Shown: one piece after another, positions 12,901-24,350 of the stretch | Numbering within the stretch: position 1 is the first letter of the stretch | How the letters are laid out: each line of letters opens with the position of its first letter | Assembly (NCBI GenBank): GCA_030248135.1 | Contig: JASANC010000363.1 | Coordinates: forward strand, 40,856 to 104,855 | Direction: 5' to 3' | DNA length: 64,000 nucleotides | Origin: Theristus sp. LFF4_11 | Taxonomy: Eukaryota > Nematoda > Chromadorea > Monhysterida > Xyalidae | Notes under the pieces: model-generated | Seen by the model: only the letters and a program-made list of their open reading frames with translations | Database searches by the model: none | What the model was told of the DNA's origin: nothing | Position numbers and translations under genes: made by a program

Positions 12901-15900
12901 GGTTAAAAATCGTCGGCGAAACTCGCACACCACTCTGCACACTCTCTGGGCCCTGATCGAACACACGACGATCCGCTCAGTAGAAGCGTGTAGAACGTTC
13001 CACACCTGCATGCCTACACGTCACTCCAGCTTCCATGCAGCCAGCCATCTAACGTAAGGTGAAAGGTGCGCGGCCGTTAGTCGCAGGGCATAATGGGCGG
13101 CAGCCAGCTTGGTCCGCAGATCCGAGTTTGCGTTTAGCAAATGCGGCTTACATACTCGACCACGGTTGGTGCATTTCTGACATCCTAGGGTGGTGTGCTA
13201 ACAACAACTACAACAACCAACAACAGCAACCGCAATCAACATTCAATACCACCAACAACAATGGTACGTCCATAAGTAGTCAGCCTTCTGGTATTTACTT
13301 CTGCCGAAACAGGTGTACCCTGAAAGTTGCTTTAAGATTGATTTCCATTGATGAACGCACTTTTTAAAGAGCGTAGTTCAATAATTACTGCCGTCGTCGG
13401 CACATAATTACAGGCAATTAGGGTCATCTGGTAAATCGTAATTTCATTCTGCACCAGTGTCTCGTGTCAAGCATTTCATCATCAGTCTTTCTGCAAAACA
13501 ACTGTCATCAAACTCATCAACATATTCAAAAAAGAAATCTGCGGTAAGCCCGTTGAATCGCTTCAAAAATAAAAACCCTTGCAAAACCGCCAAAAGTCCT
13601 GCCAGAATTAGCAAATTCAGAAAGCCAAGTTTATGCTCTAGAAGATCACCGAAACATAGATGCAGAAGTATGATTGTCAAATGGCGCAGCCGTTTCAACG
13701 AAAGCATTATTAGAAACGAGCCCAAGAAGTTTGTCAAACTCAACCGCTGCAGAAATGCAAGAAAAAAGCAAAAATCTTTGTTTCGCTGACGAACATGTCA
13801 CGGCTGTCTTTCTAAGAAGGCTTCAACAAAAAATGTGCTATCTGTGTTTTTGAAACTTCGCAAATCAAACCAACATTTCATTACATCAGCAGCAACTTTG
13901 AGAAACAACATATTTTTGAAAAAATCAGTTCGCAGTAAATTTTTCCTTCAACATCAACAACTATATCAAGCGTTTGGTCTCAAGAATGAAGAAAAACCAA
14001 TAGAGCAGCCTCGTCTCAACCCTCTGCTTGTTTTGAGTTCTAAACATGTCACAGTCGTATTCTGTTGCCAGAAGTTATTATTATAAGAAGTTCCAAGCCA
14101 TGAACCATCTGTTGACACCAATCACCCAACAGCTATCAAGTGCCCCACAATTTAACTCAAGCAAGAAAAACTACTGAAAAGGTTTTCATCGAAATTATGA
14201 TGTGTCCGTAAACTACAACTGAAAATTCGCGAAAAATAAACGTCATCCTCTACTGGTTTGTTCCCGTGTTACGAAATATTCTGGAACAACTTCTACCTTT
14301 AAGTCAAACAACCATCAAGCAAGTCCAATGGAAAACTCATCAATTCAAGCAGTCCGATCTGTGGTTGGTTTATCCATCTTCGTAGCAAGTTACTCTCTAA
14401 GAGCCAGATCTATTTTTCTCTTTGCGAAGCAGCTTCACGTTTCAAGTTGATCTGCAACGACATCAAATGAACTTGTTCTTGAGTAAACTACGATAAGTCT
14501 TGTTGATTTGAAAAACCCTTTGAGCCATTGGTGACAAGGGCCTCGTTTCAAAATATTTTCAGTGTTTTTTGCTTACATTGCCCCGTAACCCAGCGTAAGC
14601 TCGGCCGCGGTGGTGATCCCTGGTTGTTTCCACAAATTAACATACGATCGACTGCTTGTTCGAAAGGTGCCGTGTTCGTTTATCTTTTGCAAAATGGACG
14701 ATCTCCGTTAGTTCCGACCTAATTCGTATAGGTATGAAGTTTGTTGATTGCTTGTGTTAATTTCAAGTTTGGTTCCAGGTGTTCCTTGTTTTTTGATAGA
14801 ATTTTGGACGGTATCGATAATTGTGGGTTCCGGGGTGTTTAAACAGTGTTTCAGAGTAGCGTGTTTCCGCTCGTGTTTGGTGTCATGTGCGAATCGAACC
14901 GCCTGTGTCTTTCCTGTTACGCAATGTAATGTTCGAACGATATGCCGTGTGCCGTTCACGTGATGGCCGCACACTTTTGATGTCAAACGTTCATGCGAAA
15001 ACCACAGTATCGTATGTGCTTTTCGAGTTTGTGCGGACAAAAACACGCAACATTCGGCGTCAAACACGATGTTATGTTTGTGTCTGCTGCTGTCAAACGC
15101 CGTGCGCATGTGTGTGCCGTTCACGACTCAAAAGTCATTCTTCTCGACTCCAATAATATTTCGCTGACGGATGTGCGATTTCAAGAATACACGATTAAAG
15201 TTGGGTTTGCGTATCCAGAATTCTTCCGACTGCACACATGCATTGACTTGAATTGGTTCAAAAAAACTTTTATTGTTTGATTGTTTTCGGTTTGTAATTT
15301 TCGGCCCTCCTTATGAGCGGCACGTGAATAACAATTTTAATAAGTCACTAGATTTCAACACAACTCTCAACATCTGAAGTGACTGTGTGACCCAACTCTG
15401 TGATTCGCCACCTGCGGCACACTCAACATATTGTAAATACAACAACTCGCTGAAAACCTCCAAACTTCTAATGGGTGCTTCGGTATGAGAAAATAAGTTT
15501 TGATTTTTGTGGTTTTCTTAATCGGTCTTTTTCTAGAGTAGACTCCTTCCTTCGTTGCCGTCCATTTGGCTCTGCATAAGAATATGCCTTTTCTCAACCA
15601 CTCATCCTCTGCTGAAGCGCCTACTATCACACTGTGCTGTTGTCCATCCATGCGGTTCGGTTGGTTTTCGGCTTGCGTTGCCTGCGACGGCGGTATTGTT
15701 ATTTTTGCTTTTTTATTTTTTTTGTTTTTGTGTATTGTATGCGGTCAAGTCTACTGTTTGGATTTAAAAGTGTGAGATGATTCTTGATGCCAATATCGTT
15801 TTCTTCGCTTTTATTTGAGTGACATGAACTGCTGAAGAACGAATAAGTTCAGTTTGTTAACAAGTTTCTCTTTGCTCCTGAATGACTTGCAATGACCTTC

Positions 15901-18900
15901 TATAGCACAAATTTGTTTTCCAAAAGTATTTCCTGCGATCCAAAGTTCTGCTGTTTTAGAAATCACTTTGATATTTCTGTTGACAAAATCACCGAAACTT
16001 CAGTTTGTTTCCGAACATCGCAATTTTGTTTTGGGCATGACCGTAGATGGAACGCGTTTAATGCACTAGCTTGATTCAAGTGTCGTTGTCAGGAAAATCT
16101 GGTTGTTTTAGCTTTGATCGTTGGTTTTATTGTCAAAATCACAAAAAAATCCTTGCAAACCGTAGCCGTTTTGAATTGTCTTTCCATGCAAGCAAGAAAT
16201 TAACCCTTGCGACTACACCCACAGGTATTATTTAGGTGGTTGGCGACTATTTTAGTGTTTTCCTGTAGTTGCGTGTTGCGTAACCTTGGTAGTGTTTTTC
16301 ACTTTTTTATTGACTTATGATTTCATGTTTTACTTTTGGCTGATGCGCTAAACTGATTTCACACCACACGTGCTTTTAATTATTGGGTGCTGCTATGTTG
16401 TAATTCAAAAAAAAATAAATGTCGTGCTGTCTGTTAAATCCTGTCATCTGTTTTCTGAAATAAACACTGGGTTTGACTGAACTTCGCAAGGGACTTCTGT
16501 TGCTATTTTAAAGCAAGGCACAAAATTTTTGAGTTGGGTTTTTGGTGCCTGCTTATATTACTTCAATTGGGACATGGTATTACTCCTACGTTGCAGTATA
16601 TCACAAGTGTGTAACACAAAACGTGTCCACTGCGTGTTTCTGTGGCTGAACAGCTATTCACGCCTCTACAAATTACCCGAGCGCTGCTGTGTATGGCACC
16701 ATTTAAAGCTATTTACAATGTATGTCCCACTCGAACAGCATGTTAGTAGTTCACGTTCTCTTTTAGGGAAGCGTTGAAGTCGTGACCAGTGTACAAAGTG
16801 TAGAGATGCCTGCGGCTTTTTGTGGTTTCAGTTGTCAAGCATTAACCCAAACGCAAATTGTTGTAAATACATAACCCCACACCATTGATTACACACACAC
16901 AGTCTCAAAAAGGGTGCATTTGATTTTGCTGAGTTCTTTTTGTGTGAATTTTTTTCACCATGCAACATGCGGTGTTCTCTGCATTTTGCCTGCGCCTTGA
17001 GTTTTGTCTCTTTTTTGTGTCCTGAGCTTTTCTGAAAAAAGCACCGGTTTAAACTTTTAGTTGTGTTGAGTGGCTTAGTTGTTCGTTACGCGTGTCAACT
17101 ATGAAGAAATTTAGCTATAAGTGGTTGCTACAAATGGTTTTGCATTAATTAATGTGAGAATGCGCTTCAAGCTGGGTTTTGAAATTTTCCACATGGTTGT
17201 TGGTAAAACAACGGGGATGTTTTTTTCAGTGCACCTTTTTGATGTGTTTTGTCGTTTAAAATAACACTCCTCTCAAAAGTTTTTTTTTGCAGTTTTGCTG
17301 TTTTTGTGACTGAAACCGCGATTTGCTTATATTAGTGTTACTGCTGTTGTTACACAGTATTGTGCAGTCCCTTCAGACCTGTTCGAAGTGAATGAATGGC
17401 AAACACGTTTTCTTTTTTTTCTTTTATATATACTTTCTTCTGTCTCGTGTGGCTGTCAGTCAATCAGGAACTGTGTGCTGGTTACACTGAATGTTGCATT
17501 CATTAAAAACATTTAACGGCTGGTCTTTTCACTTTATCCACCAATAATGCAATTTTGGATATGAAATTTTTTCTTGAACAAAACTGTGTCAGTGTCGACT
17601 ATGGCTGAAAATTTTTGTTGAATAATTCTGCTTGCCCCTAAAAACTGAGCACAATTTTCAAGTTGCGGTTTTCTTTTTTGGATTTTGTGTTTCTTCAAGC
17701 ACTAGAATGAAAAATGATTGCTTTTTGTGTGCACTACTACAATAAACATGGTTTACCCCAATTTTTAATTCGGGAAACATACAGCGTTGCGTTTTATGTG
17801 TTTAGCGCTAGAAGTTACGTCCTTCTGAACCACACTCTGTTTCAGTCCCGCTGAAAAATTAAAAAAAAACATGTCACATGTTTGAAAAGTTGTCCCGGTT
17901 GCCAAATGAAATCCCGCTGTGGAGCTGCGGTTGCTGGTCAATAAAATAGACTGATACACGTAGTTACTCGCAATTGAAGCTTAAATTTAATGACGAATAA
18001 TTGTTGCCAAAAAATCCAACAGTTTCTGTTGTGGCTTATGTTAAGCTAATTCTGGTCATCAACATAAATACTATAAATATTGTCTATTTTATGCGTCCGA
18101 TGAATTGATCGATTGGTGTTGGTTGATTTGCCATTTCTGAAAGCTGGTGTTCTTCGTGTTTCATTGTATTTGTGATACGAATAGCGTGCGTGATCTGTAT
18201 TCTGAATAATGCCGTTCTATCGCACGATGTTTAAATCCCGTGTCTGTATAGCAATGTGCATATTCGATCCGCGCTAGTATCAATGTGGTCTGAAATGATC
18301 AAGCAACTGAGTATTGATTCGTTGATAATTGATTATACGCCTCCAACGTAAAAAAATCAAATGTGAAAACTATAAAATTCCGTTGATATTGTCTTCTGGT
18401 GAAAAACGGTGTTGCTGCTGATCTTATTCAATAATAGATTGACTGATTGCTGAAAAGTCGAAAATCTTTTTACTGTTGACGTGACTGATCTATCTACTGA
18501 TATGCCATGTATCTCTTTGGCTGTGTCACACCACACGTCCACTGCTGTGTCTATTTTCACGGCCGGCTCTACCGTTATTGTGTTCTCTGTCGCCACCGTC
18601 AATTCCGCAATACAGTCTCTCCGACTACTGCACGTGTTCCGCGTTACATACGCAATTCAATTGCTCAACTACTCTTCATTGATTTGCTGGCTCGGTTCTG
18701 TCGATCCCGTTGCGCGTTCCGTATGGCTTCTACCATTGATGCAGTGATTCTTCACACAAACACACTCACACAAGCAAACAGTCAGTTGCGTGGTATGTTT
18801 TAGATCAGTTCGGTAAGCTGTATATGAGTTATTGTGTAATGCTGTTATGCTTTTGATTCTTACTTTTTTGGTGTTTTTTTGTCGGGTGTTTATAACCACC

Positions 18901-20094
18901 TCTAGACAGGCTGTTAATCAATTGTGGCGCACTGCCCGTGTTAGAAACCCAGGCATTACATTCAATCGTGTATGTCAGTGTCGTAAGTGTATTGATTTCT
19001 TTTTGTATAAACTTAAAATCAATTTTCACAATCGGGCCGTAAAACGCCCAGTCGTAACCTTAATCCGTGCCTTTTCCAAACTATTTCCAGACACACAGTT
19101 TGCAATGCAATCATAAAAAACAGACACAGTGGTCCGCGCCTTCTATGTGGAGAGTTGGGCGGCCGATGGAGCGGCGTCCGGCGACCGCGTCATGTGAGTT
19201 TACGATCGACGTCGCAATACGGCGCTCGTGGCGCGGCGCTCGCTCGCTCGCACGCTTTTGCTCGCTCGCATAAAAAAGGCGCACGCATTTCAGTCCGCAC
19301 AAATGGGGGGGGGAGGGGGTGTAAACAATTTTTTCAAAAAAGCTACAGGACTCGTGATTCGACGCGTCGTGTTCGATTCGATCTCGGAATGGAATGGTTT
19401 GGTTCGATCAATCAACATGGAACGGTTTCAATTGCTGACTTTGGAATGGAATGGAGCTGTTGTACAGTAACGTATGTCACATGGTAATGAGATTTGCTCA
19501 TTTTTGTAGTTTTGTTGATATGCTTTTTCTCTGATCAAAACAATTAATGAATGATTCAGAATCGTTTTTTTTTCTTGCAGCTGGAAGTAATCAAGCTGAT
19601 AGTCCGAAATGGTTGAACGCTGTTAATTTACTTCACACGTTGCTCATTCAACTTGCCAACTCAAATGTGTTGAAGTGTCCAATTGTAATTGTGATATTAG
19701 CTTACAGTTTTGTTTTTGTCAAAAAAACTCGTTTCACGTTGTTTTTTACAATATGTACCTGAAATACAAATGTGTTGTTCTTTTTCGAAAAATCGGAGAA
19801 ACTAATCTGAAAAACAAAAATGATAATAAAATCAACTGACACGTGTGTGAAGTTTTCATTTATTGTCCAAGGAAAAAACAACTAAAATCAACAGTTTTCG
19901 AATAGTACACGTCAAGAAAATGCCTGAATCAGATACAGGAAAACAAAACAAACCGTAATACTGAGTGAGTTCAACGAATTTTAAAGCGCCGAATCAAAAA
20001 CTTTCGCCTCAAATCATTGTCTCGCTAGCGGTCAGCGTAATGCTGATTGGCTGGATTGCATACACACAACCAACCAATGTGCTGGATTTGAAAA
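9931..20094. other. Gene-poor convergent intergenic region
   Basis: About 10 kb of AT-rich DNA without a gene model I can support. Points of note: a GC-rich segment at 10380-10560 and a partly similar one at 13060-13200 (both contain a CAGCCAGCTTGGTCCG-like core); a CpG-rich block at 19140-19290 rich in GCTCGCTCGC; and a strong plus-strand splice-acceptor-like site at 19567-19580 (TTTTTTTTCTTGCAG) followed by a ~60-codon open frame and AATAAA at 19824. The last could be an orphan exon or a noncoding RNA. The TTTATT at 19859-19864 is the likely poly(A) signal of the minus-strand gene that starts at 24350. Confidence 0.5.
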
Positions 20095-23000
20095 TCACCG
20101 CTTTCTTCCAGAAATCATGTGAATGAAATTGAACCACTGCGCTGGATCGAACGTTTTTTCGTATCTCCGTTCGTGCGGTTCCAACGTAAACCGCGAGTAT
20201 ACGTACGGACTCTCCGTGGTAGCTGTGGTGAATCTTGTGGTAGGTTTCTGTTGCAGTTTTGCTAAAAGTCGTTGCAACAGTTTAGAGTTGTTCGGCCGCT
20301 CTGACACGACATGCGGGCAGGGTGTTTGCGTTGAAGTGGTCGGTATTTCAGTTGTTGTGCGTTGCAACCTTGTGGTAACTGTGGTAGTTTCCACGGTCGT
20401 TGGGATCAATTGGGACATTCCGGTGATGGGCACCGGTCCACGACGGATCACTGGCGGAACAGCGGTGGGTGGAGTTTGACGAGTGGAAGACGGTGCCGGG
20501 GTGGTTGTCGGAAACGCTGTTACAGGTTGTGGCGTTGTGGTCGGCGGGGTCGGCGGCGGGGTGCTGGAAAACATTTCGAGTGAAATGATAGAAGCACAGA
20601 GTGGAAAACAAACATGACATTTTTTAATTGTATGATATAGCTTATTTTTACACGTATCTCGTCGTCAATGACGTCATGTGCTCTGAAACATCCGCTGCGG
20701 TTGTCTTCCACAGCCAAGTTTGGCTTCTGGATCTATTGACGGAAAGCAAACATGCACGCGAATTGAATGGAATGAACTGAAAACTCTGGTGTCGGTGCAT
20801 GAGAAACGAGCGGTTTGAAAGCAAATGACGTCATTGAAGTTCGACACGTTCAAATAAATCTACAATATCTTTATGATATGGCCAGAAATAACAAATAGAA
20901 AGAACTGGTATAGACAAGACAGTTCACCAAAGCGTCTACCTCAAAATTACACAGCCACAATTAAAATCACAGAAAAAAACCGAATTTTGAAAAACCTCGA
21001 TGGCATCGGCGACGTCTGCGGCTGCCGTGTCGGCGCCCTGGCCGGAGTGGACGGCTGGACCCGATCTGACGGGTCTGTCTTTTCGTGTACTCTGGACAAA
21101 AAAAGTGTTCAGTCAACGGCGTCGATGAATGATGACAAGCTCGTGTCCTGGTGGTAACGCGTTAGACTCGTCTGTGCGTTCGGGGGATCGAGCCCCGCCT
21201 AGGGGGTGTAGGCACTTAATGGCGGAGAAAACTCGATGGGTGCTTTACTCTACACGGCGTTCTGTACGCTTTTCTGGGTTAGCGCTGGCTAAAAACATTG
21301 CCAAAATCCCCAACAACAACAACAGGCAGCGTGACATGACAGCATGAATGACAAGCACACAGGCACACATCACACAGGAACGCTCATGTGTGTGTGTGCG
21401 TGCCGGTGTGTTTGTGACTGTGCTTATCAAAACAAACAATGTGCACTGTCTTCACAGACGGACGATACACAAACCTGTCCAGAATGTTCTCTCCCTGCCT
21501 GCAAACGGCCTGCGCAAAGCATCCGGTCATCACGTGCGTGATCATCGATCGATGCCGCACCATGTCCTTTGCCGACTGCTGCAGGAACTTGTGAATGTCG
21601 CCGCGTGTCTTGCACCAGGTGTTGCCCATCGCGTTGCGACAGTCGAGCTGAGGGACTTGGCCTGGAAATGAGCGGCAAAATACAGTGGCGGTCAAAAGTG
21701 TTGGAACGCTGCGCGCGTGTTGCATCAGCCGTACAAACGCTATTATAAGAATTTATGGGCAACGTTGGGTCGAAAAGTGTCCCGTGAACCCAACGTTGCT
21801 CTTAAATTCTTAAAATACCGTCTGTACGCGCAATACACAGCACACACGCGCGCAGCGATCCAACACTTTTGGCCGCCACTGTACTTGTAAAACTTCAAAA
21901 AATACTTGGCCTCCCTGTTTGAGTGGGGGAACTGAACACACGCTAAAGGTGTCCGGTGGTCGTGTGTACTCTGTTCGCGTCCTGGAAAATTGGCCCAAGA
22001 CGTCGAATGTGGTGTTGTGTTGCCAGTTTTGTTTCTTTGTGACACCAGGCGGAGAGGAATCTGTTTATATTTTTGGGTGGACATGCTGAAAGTGACCTAT
22101 CCACTGAGAAACCGTCACGGAAAATTATCAACCACCTTAACGAGTCGCAACGTTAATGGCAATAGCAACGGCTTTTATTTCCATGTAATTGTGCCAAAAT
22201 TGAACTTCAGTTCGTTTAGACGTCTTCAGCATTGATTTTTTGGGGTTCTTTCACATGACAACGATGTATAAGTGAGCAAACGTGCGTTTTAGCAGATCCT
22301 TCATATCCATCTCGAAACATTAGTGGCAGGTCAGGAACTTGTTGCTGTGTGTGTGTCTGCTGCAACACACCATGCATTGTGTTTGTTGCGCATCGCGTTG
22401 CGGGCCAACGTTCGGAGAGTCATGGAGGAGGTGGAAAGAAACCGTCGGAATCCCGACAGGTGATCAGTGTCCCCGGGGCCAGTTTTATGGAAAAAAAACT
22501 CAAAATGGTCCAGTAGTGCTACAATCACCGCACTGGAGCACCAAAATGAATTCATAAAACCTTCAAAGTTTCGTTTTTTATTCCACGCAAACTGATTCAC
22601 CCATGTCTGCTCTTCAGCGTTATGTGAGGAAATTGATGGATGAATCTGTTTAGGCGCTCCTGTAGCATTAATTGACTGCGGAGTTTTATAAAACTGGTGC
22701 CCAGGAGATTTAAACGCGTGTTTTTCATGTAATTTTTCATGGAGTTCGCTGGAAAAGCAGCCATATCGCTTTAGTATGCCGAGCAGCTCTACGGTGCAAC
22801 GCCCAGCTGAGTGGTATGAGTTAAGGGGCATTCATGAAGCAGTATTTAGTGAGCATATATCGCCCGCGACAATGGTGGGACATTGATTGGCATACGACCT
22901 GTGTGAGTTTTGAGCAGCTCTTGATTGCGTTTTAGAGTTCTTTTAGACGAGACATGGTTCGTTCAATTGAGTGTAAACGTCTTTCAACAGAGCTTTAGAG

Positions 23001-24350
23001 GCTGCTTGGATCATTAAGATGAGCAGGCACCAATTCGGCATTTTGCATTTTTTATGAGAGTCGTCCTCCGATTTACTAATTAAACGTAGACCTGTACTGG
23101 CAGACCTTTATACGCTGTCTGAAACATTAGAGCAAACAGAATTTGCAAGTCGGTCAGCTGAAATTCTGATCAGAAAACCAAACCACGTCATGTTGTCGAC
23201 GGCATGACTTTTCGAAATTCAAATTACAAGTTTCGCTCCGAAGAGGTTTGAAAATTGTAAATTTCCCCTTTTTCCCCCCACAAAAAAAACCCCCCTCGTC
23301 GGGCCCCCCCCCGCGCGGGGGGCCCCCCCCTTTTTTGGGGCGACAAGCGCGGAAAGAAAAAAGGAGTGTAATGCCCCCCCCCACACCCCCCCAGGGGAAA
23401 AAAAAAAAAATAATTTGCCCCCCCCCCTCGGCTTCCCCCCCCCCCCCCTAGGCCCCCAAATTTTTTTTTTTTATTTTTTTTTTTTTTTTTATTTATGAAA
23501 TATTACTTTGGTTGAAAAATTGATTATTTCAACAAAACCCAACACTCTATATCTTGTTTTTCTTTACTGTAATTCAACTTTTGCTCTGTATTCTTGGGAA
23601 AAAAAAACAGTGACAGGTTTTCAATCTAACCAAATAAAAACCCAGCCAACAAGGGGCGTTCAACAACAAAAGTTTTCCACACAAACACCCACGTTCAACC
23701 AACCCATATAAACGCAGTAATTATAGCAGCTGATTCCGTATTCGTACGTGTGACACGTTCGTCGTTGCACGTCAAAGAACCGCTGGCAATGCTTCAACGG
23801 CGCGAAATTCGAGCCTGGCGTCTTGCCCATCTCGCCTGGCGTCCAGCCGGGCGCCAGCTGGCGCATCCAAACGTCAAGTTTTTTTGTTTGCAGCTGTTTG
23901 CCGTTCACGTGCACTGAGGTGACGATAAGATGGAAACAGATTTTATTGTTGAACACTGGGAATTGTTGATCTACACTTTTTAAAAATAATGCACCAATAA
24001 ATGCATTTCATTTTTACAGTCTACTGTTAAGCCTTTGTGTGCAAAGGGGATTTGAAAATTTTTTGAAAATCGAAAATGTTGAAAAAAATGGAATTTCGTG
24101 CGAGTGTGTGTGTGATGTCCCTATAAGTGAGAGAAGGTCTTGTACAAATAAATTAGCAACGGATGAAAGAATCCCGTCGTTTTTCAACAACAATTCGTGT
24201 TTTCTTTCCAGATCTTGACAGAGCGGAAACTTTACAGTTTCAGCAGTGGAATGAATCTGATCACTGTAGCTCTGGCCTGCACTTACCAATTGTGGCGAGA
24301 AACAATGCAACGCAATGTAGAACACGTGCCATGGTTGATGAAATTTCCAT
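20095..24350 (-). CDS. Secreted Cys-rich protein with Thr/Pro-rich mucin-like domain (319 aa, 5 exons)
   Basis: Exons on the minus strand: 24350-24287, 23913-23755, 21661-21475, 20732-20652, 20563-20095; phases 1, 1, 2, 2 agree at every join. Exon 1 encodes a signal peptide (MARVLHCVALFLATI, or six residues longer from the first ATG at 24350) and ends at a consensus G|GTAAGT donor. Exons 2-3 give a compact Cys-containing domain (KHCQRFFDVQRRTC, then LDCRNAMGNTWCKTRGDI, then VMTGCFAQAVC). Exon 5, from residue 164, is Thr/Pro/Ser-rich (STPPPTPPTTTPQP), a likely O-glycosylated stalk, ending FDPAQWFNFIHMISGRKR. No transmembrane segment or GPI signal follows, so secretion to the extracellular matrix or cuticle is inferred. 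I do not recognise the family. The exon 2 donor is the least certain join; an alternative lies ~45 bases downstream. Poly(A) signal: TTTATT at 19859. Confidence 0.75.
21131..21334 (+). mobile_element. tRNA-derived SINE, copy A
   Basis: The head resembles a tRNA (Leu/Ser type): CCTGGTGGTAACGCGTTAGACTC followed ~15 bases later by GGGGGATCGAGCCCC, which fits the Pol III B box GWTCRANNC. A non-tRNA body containing AAAACTCGATGGG and CTGGGTTAGCGCTGGCTAAA follows, and the element ends in a short (CAA)n tail. It lies in an intron of the secreted-protein gene, opposite in orientation. Confidence 0.85.
21681..21883. mobile_element. Palindromic Tc1/mariner-type MITE (203 bp)
   Basis: The ends are TACAGTGGCGGTCAAAAGTG and its inverted near-copy closing ...CCGCCACTGTA, bounded by TA as expected of Tc1/mariner insertion. 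Inverted similarity extends inward through CGCTGCGCGCGTGTTG and, imperfectly, to a central CAACGTTGGGT / ACCCAACGTTG pair, so the whole element can fold into one hairpin. It lies 17 bases from the acceptor of exon 3 of the secreted-protein gene. Confidence 0.85.
22465..22710. repeat. Inverted-repeat fragment shared with 61325-61440
   Basis: GGGCCAGTTTTAT at one end and AAAACTGGTGCCC at the other form an inverted pair. The part at 22595-22690 (CCCATGTCTGCTCTTCAGCG ... TTTAGGCGCTCC) is repeated at 61335-61430 with small differences, showing a dispersed family. The minus-strand open frame here is not otherwise supported. Confidence 0.6.
23260..23490. other. Homopolymer-dominated low-complexity block
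   Basis: Runs of C, G, T and A of 8-18 bases succeed each other, including CCCCCCCCCGCGCGGGGGG. It resembles the G/C-run ends of the repeat family at 32744 and 44656, but may also be a consensus or assembly error in a hard-to-read repeat. It falls in an intron of the secreted-protein gene. Confidence 0.6.

Noticed and set aside
21131..21210. Possible functional tRNA gene
   Set aside because: The tRNA-like head has no complementary acceptor stem and is followed by the same non-tRNA body in four places, so it is a SINE.
22331..22831. Minus-strand 166-codon frame
   Set aside because: Part of it is a dispersed repeat also present at 61325-61440, and it has no splice or homology support.
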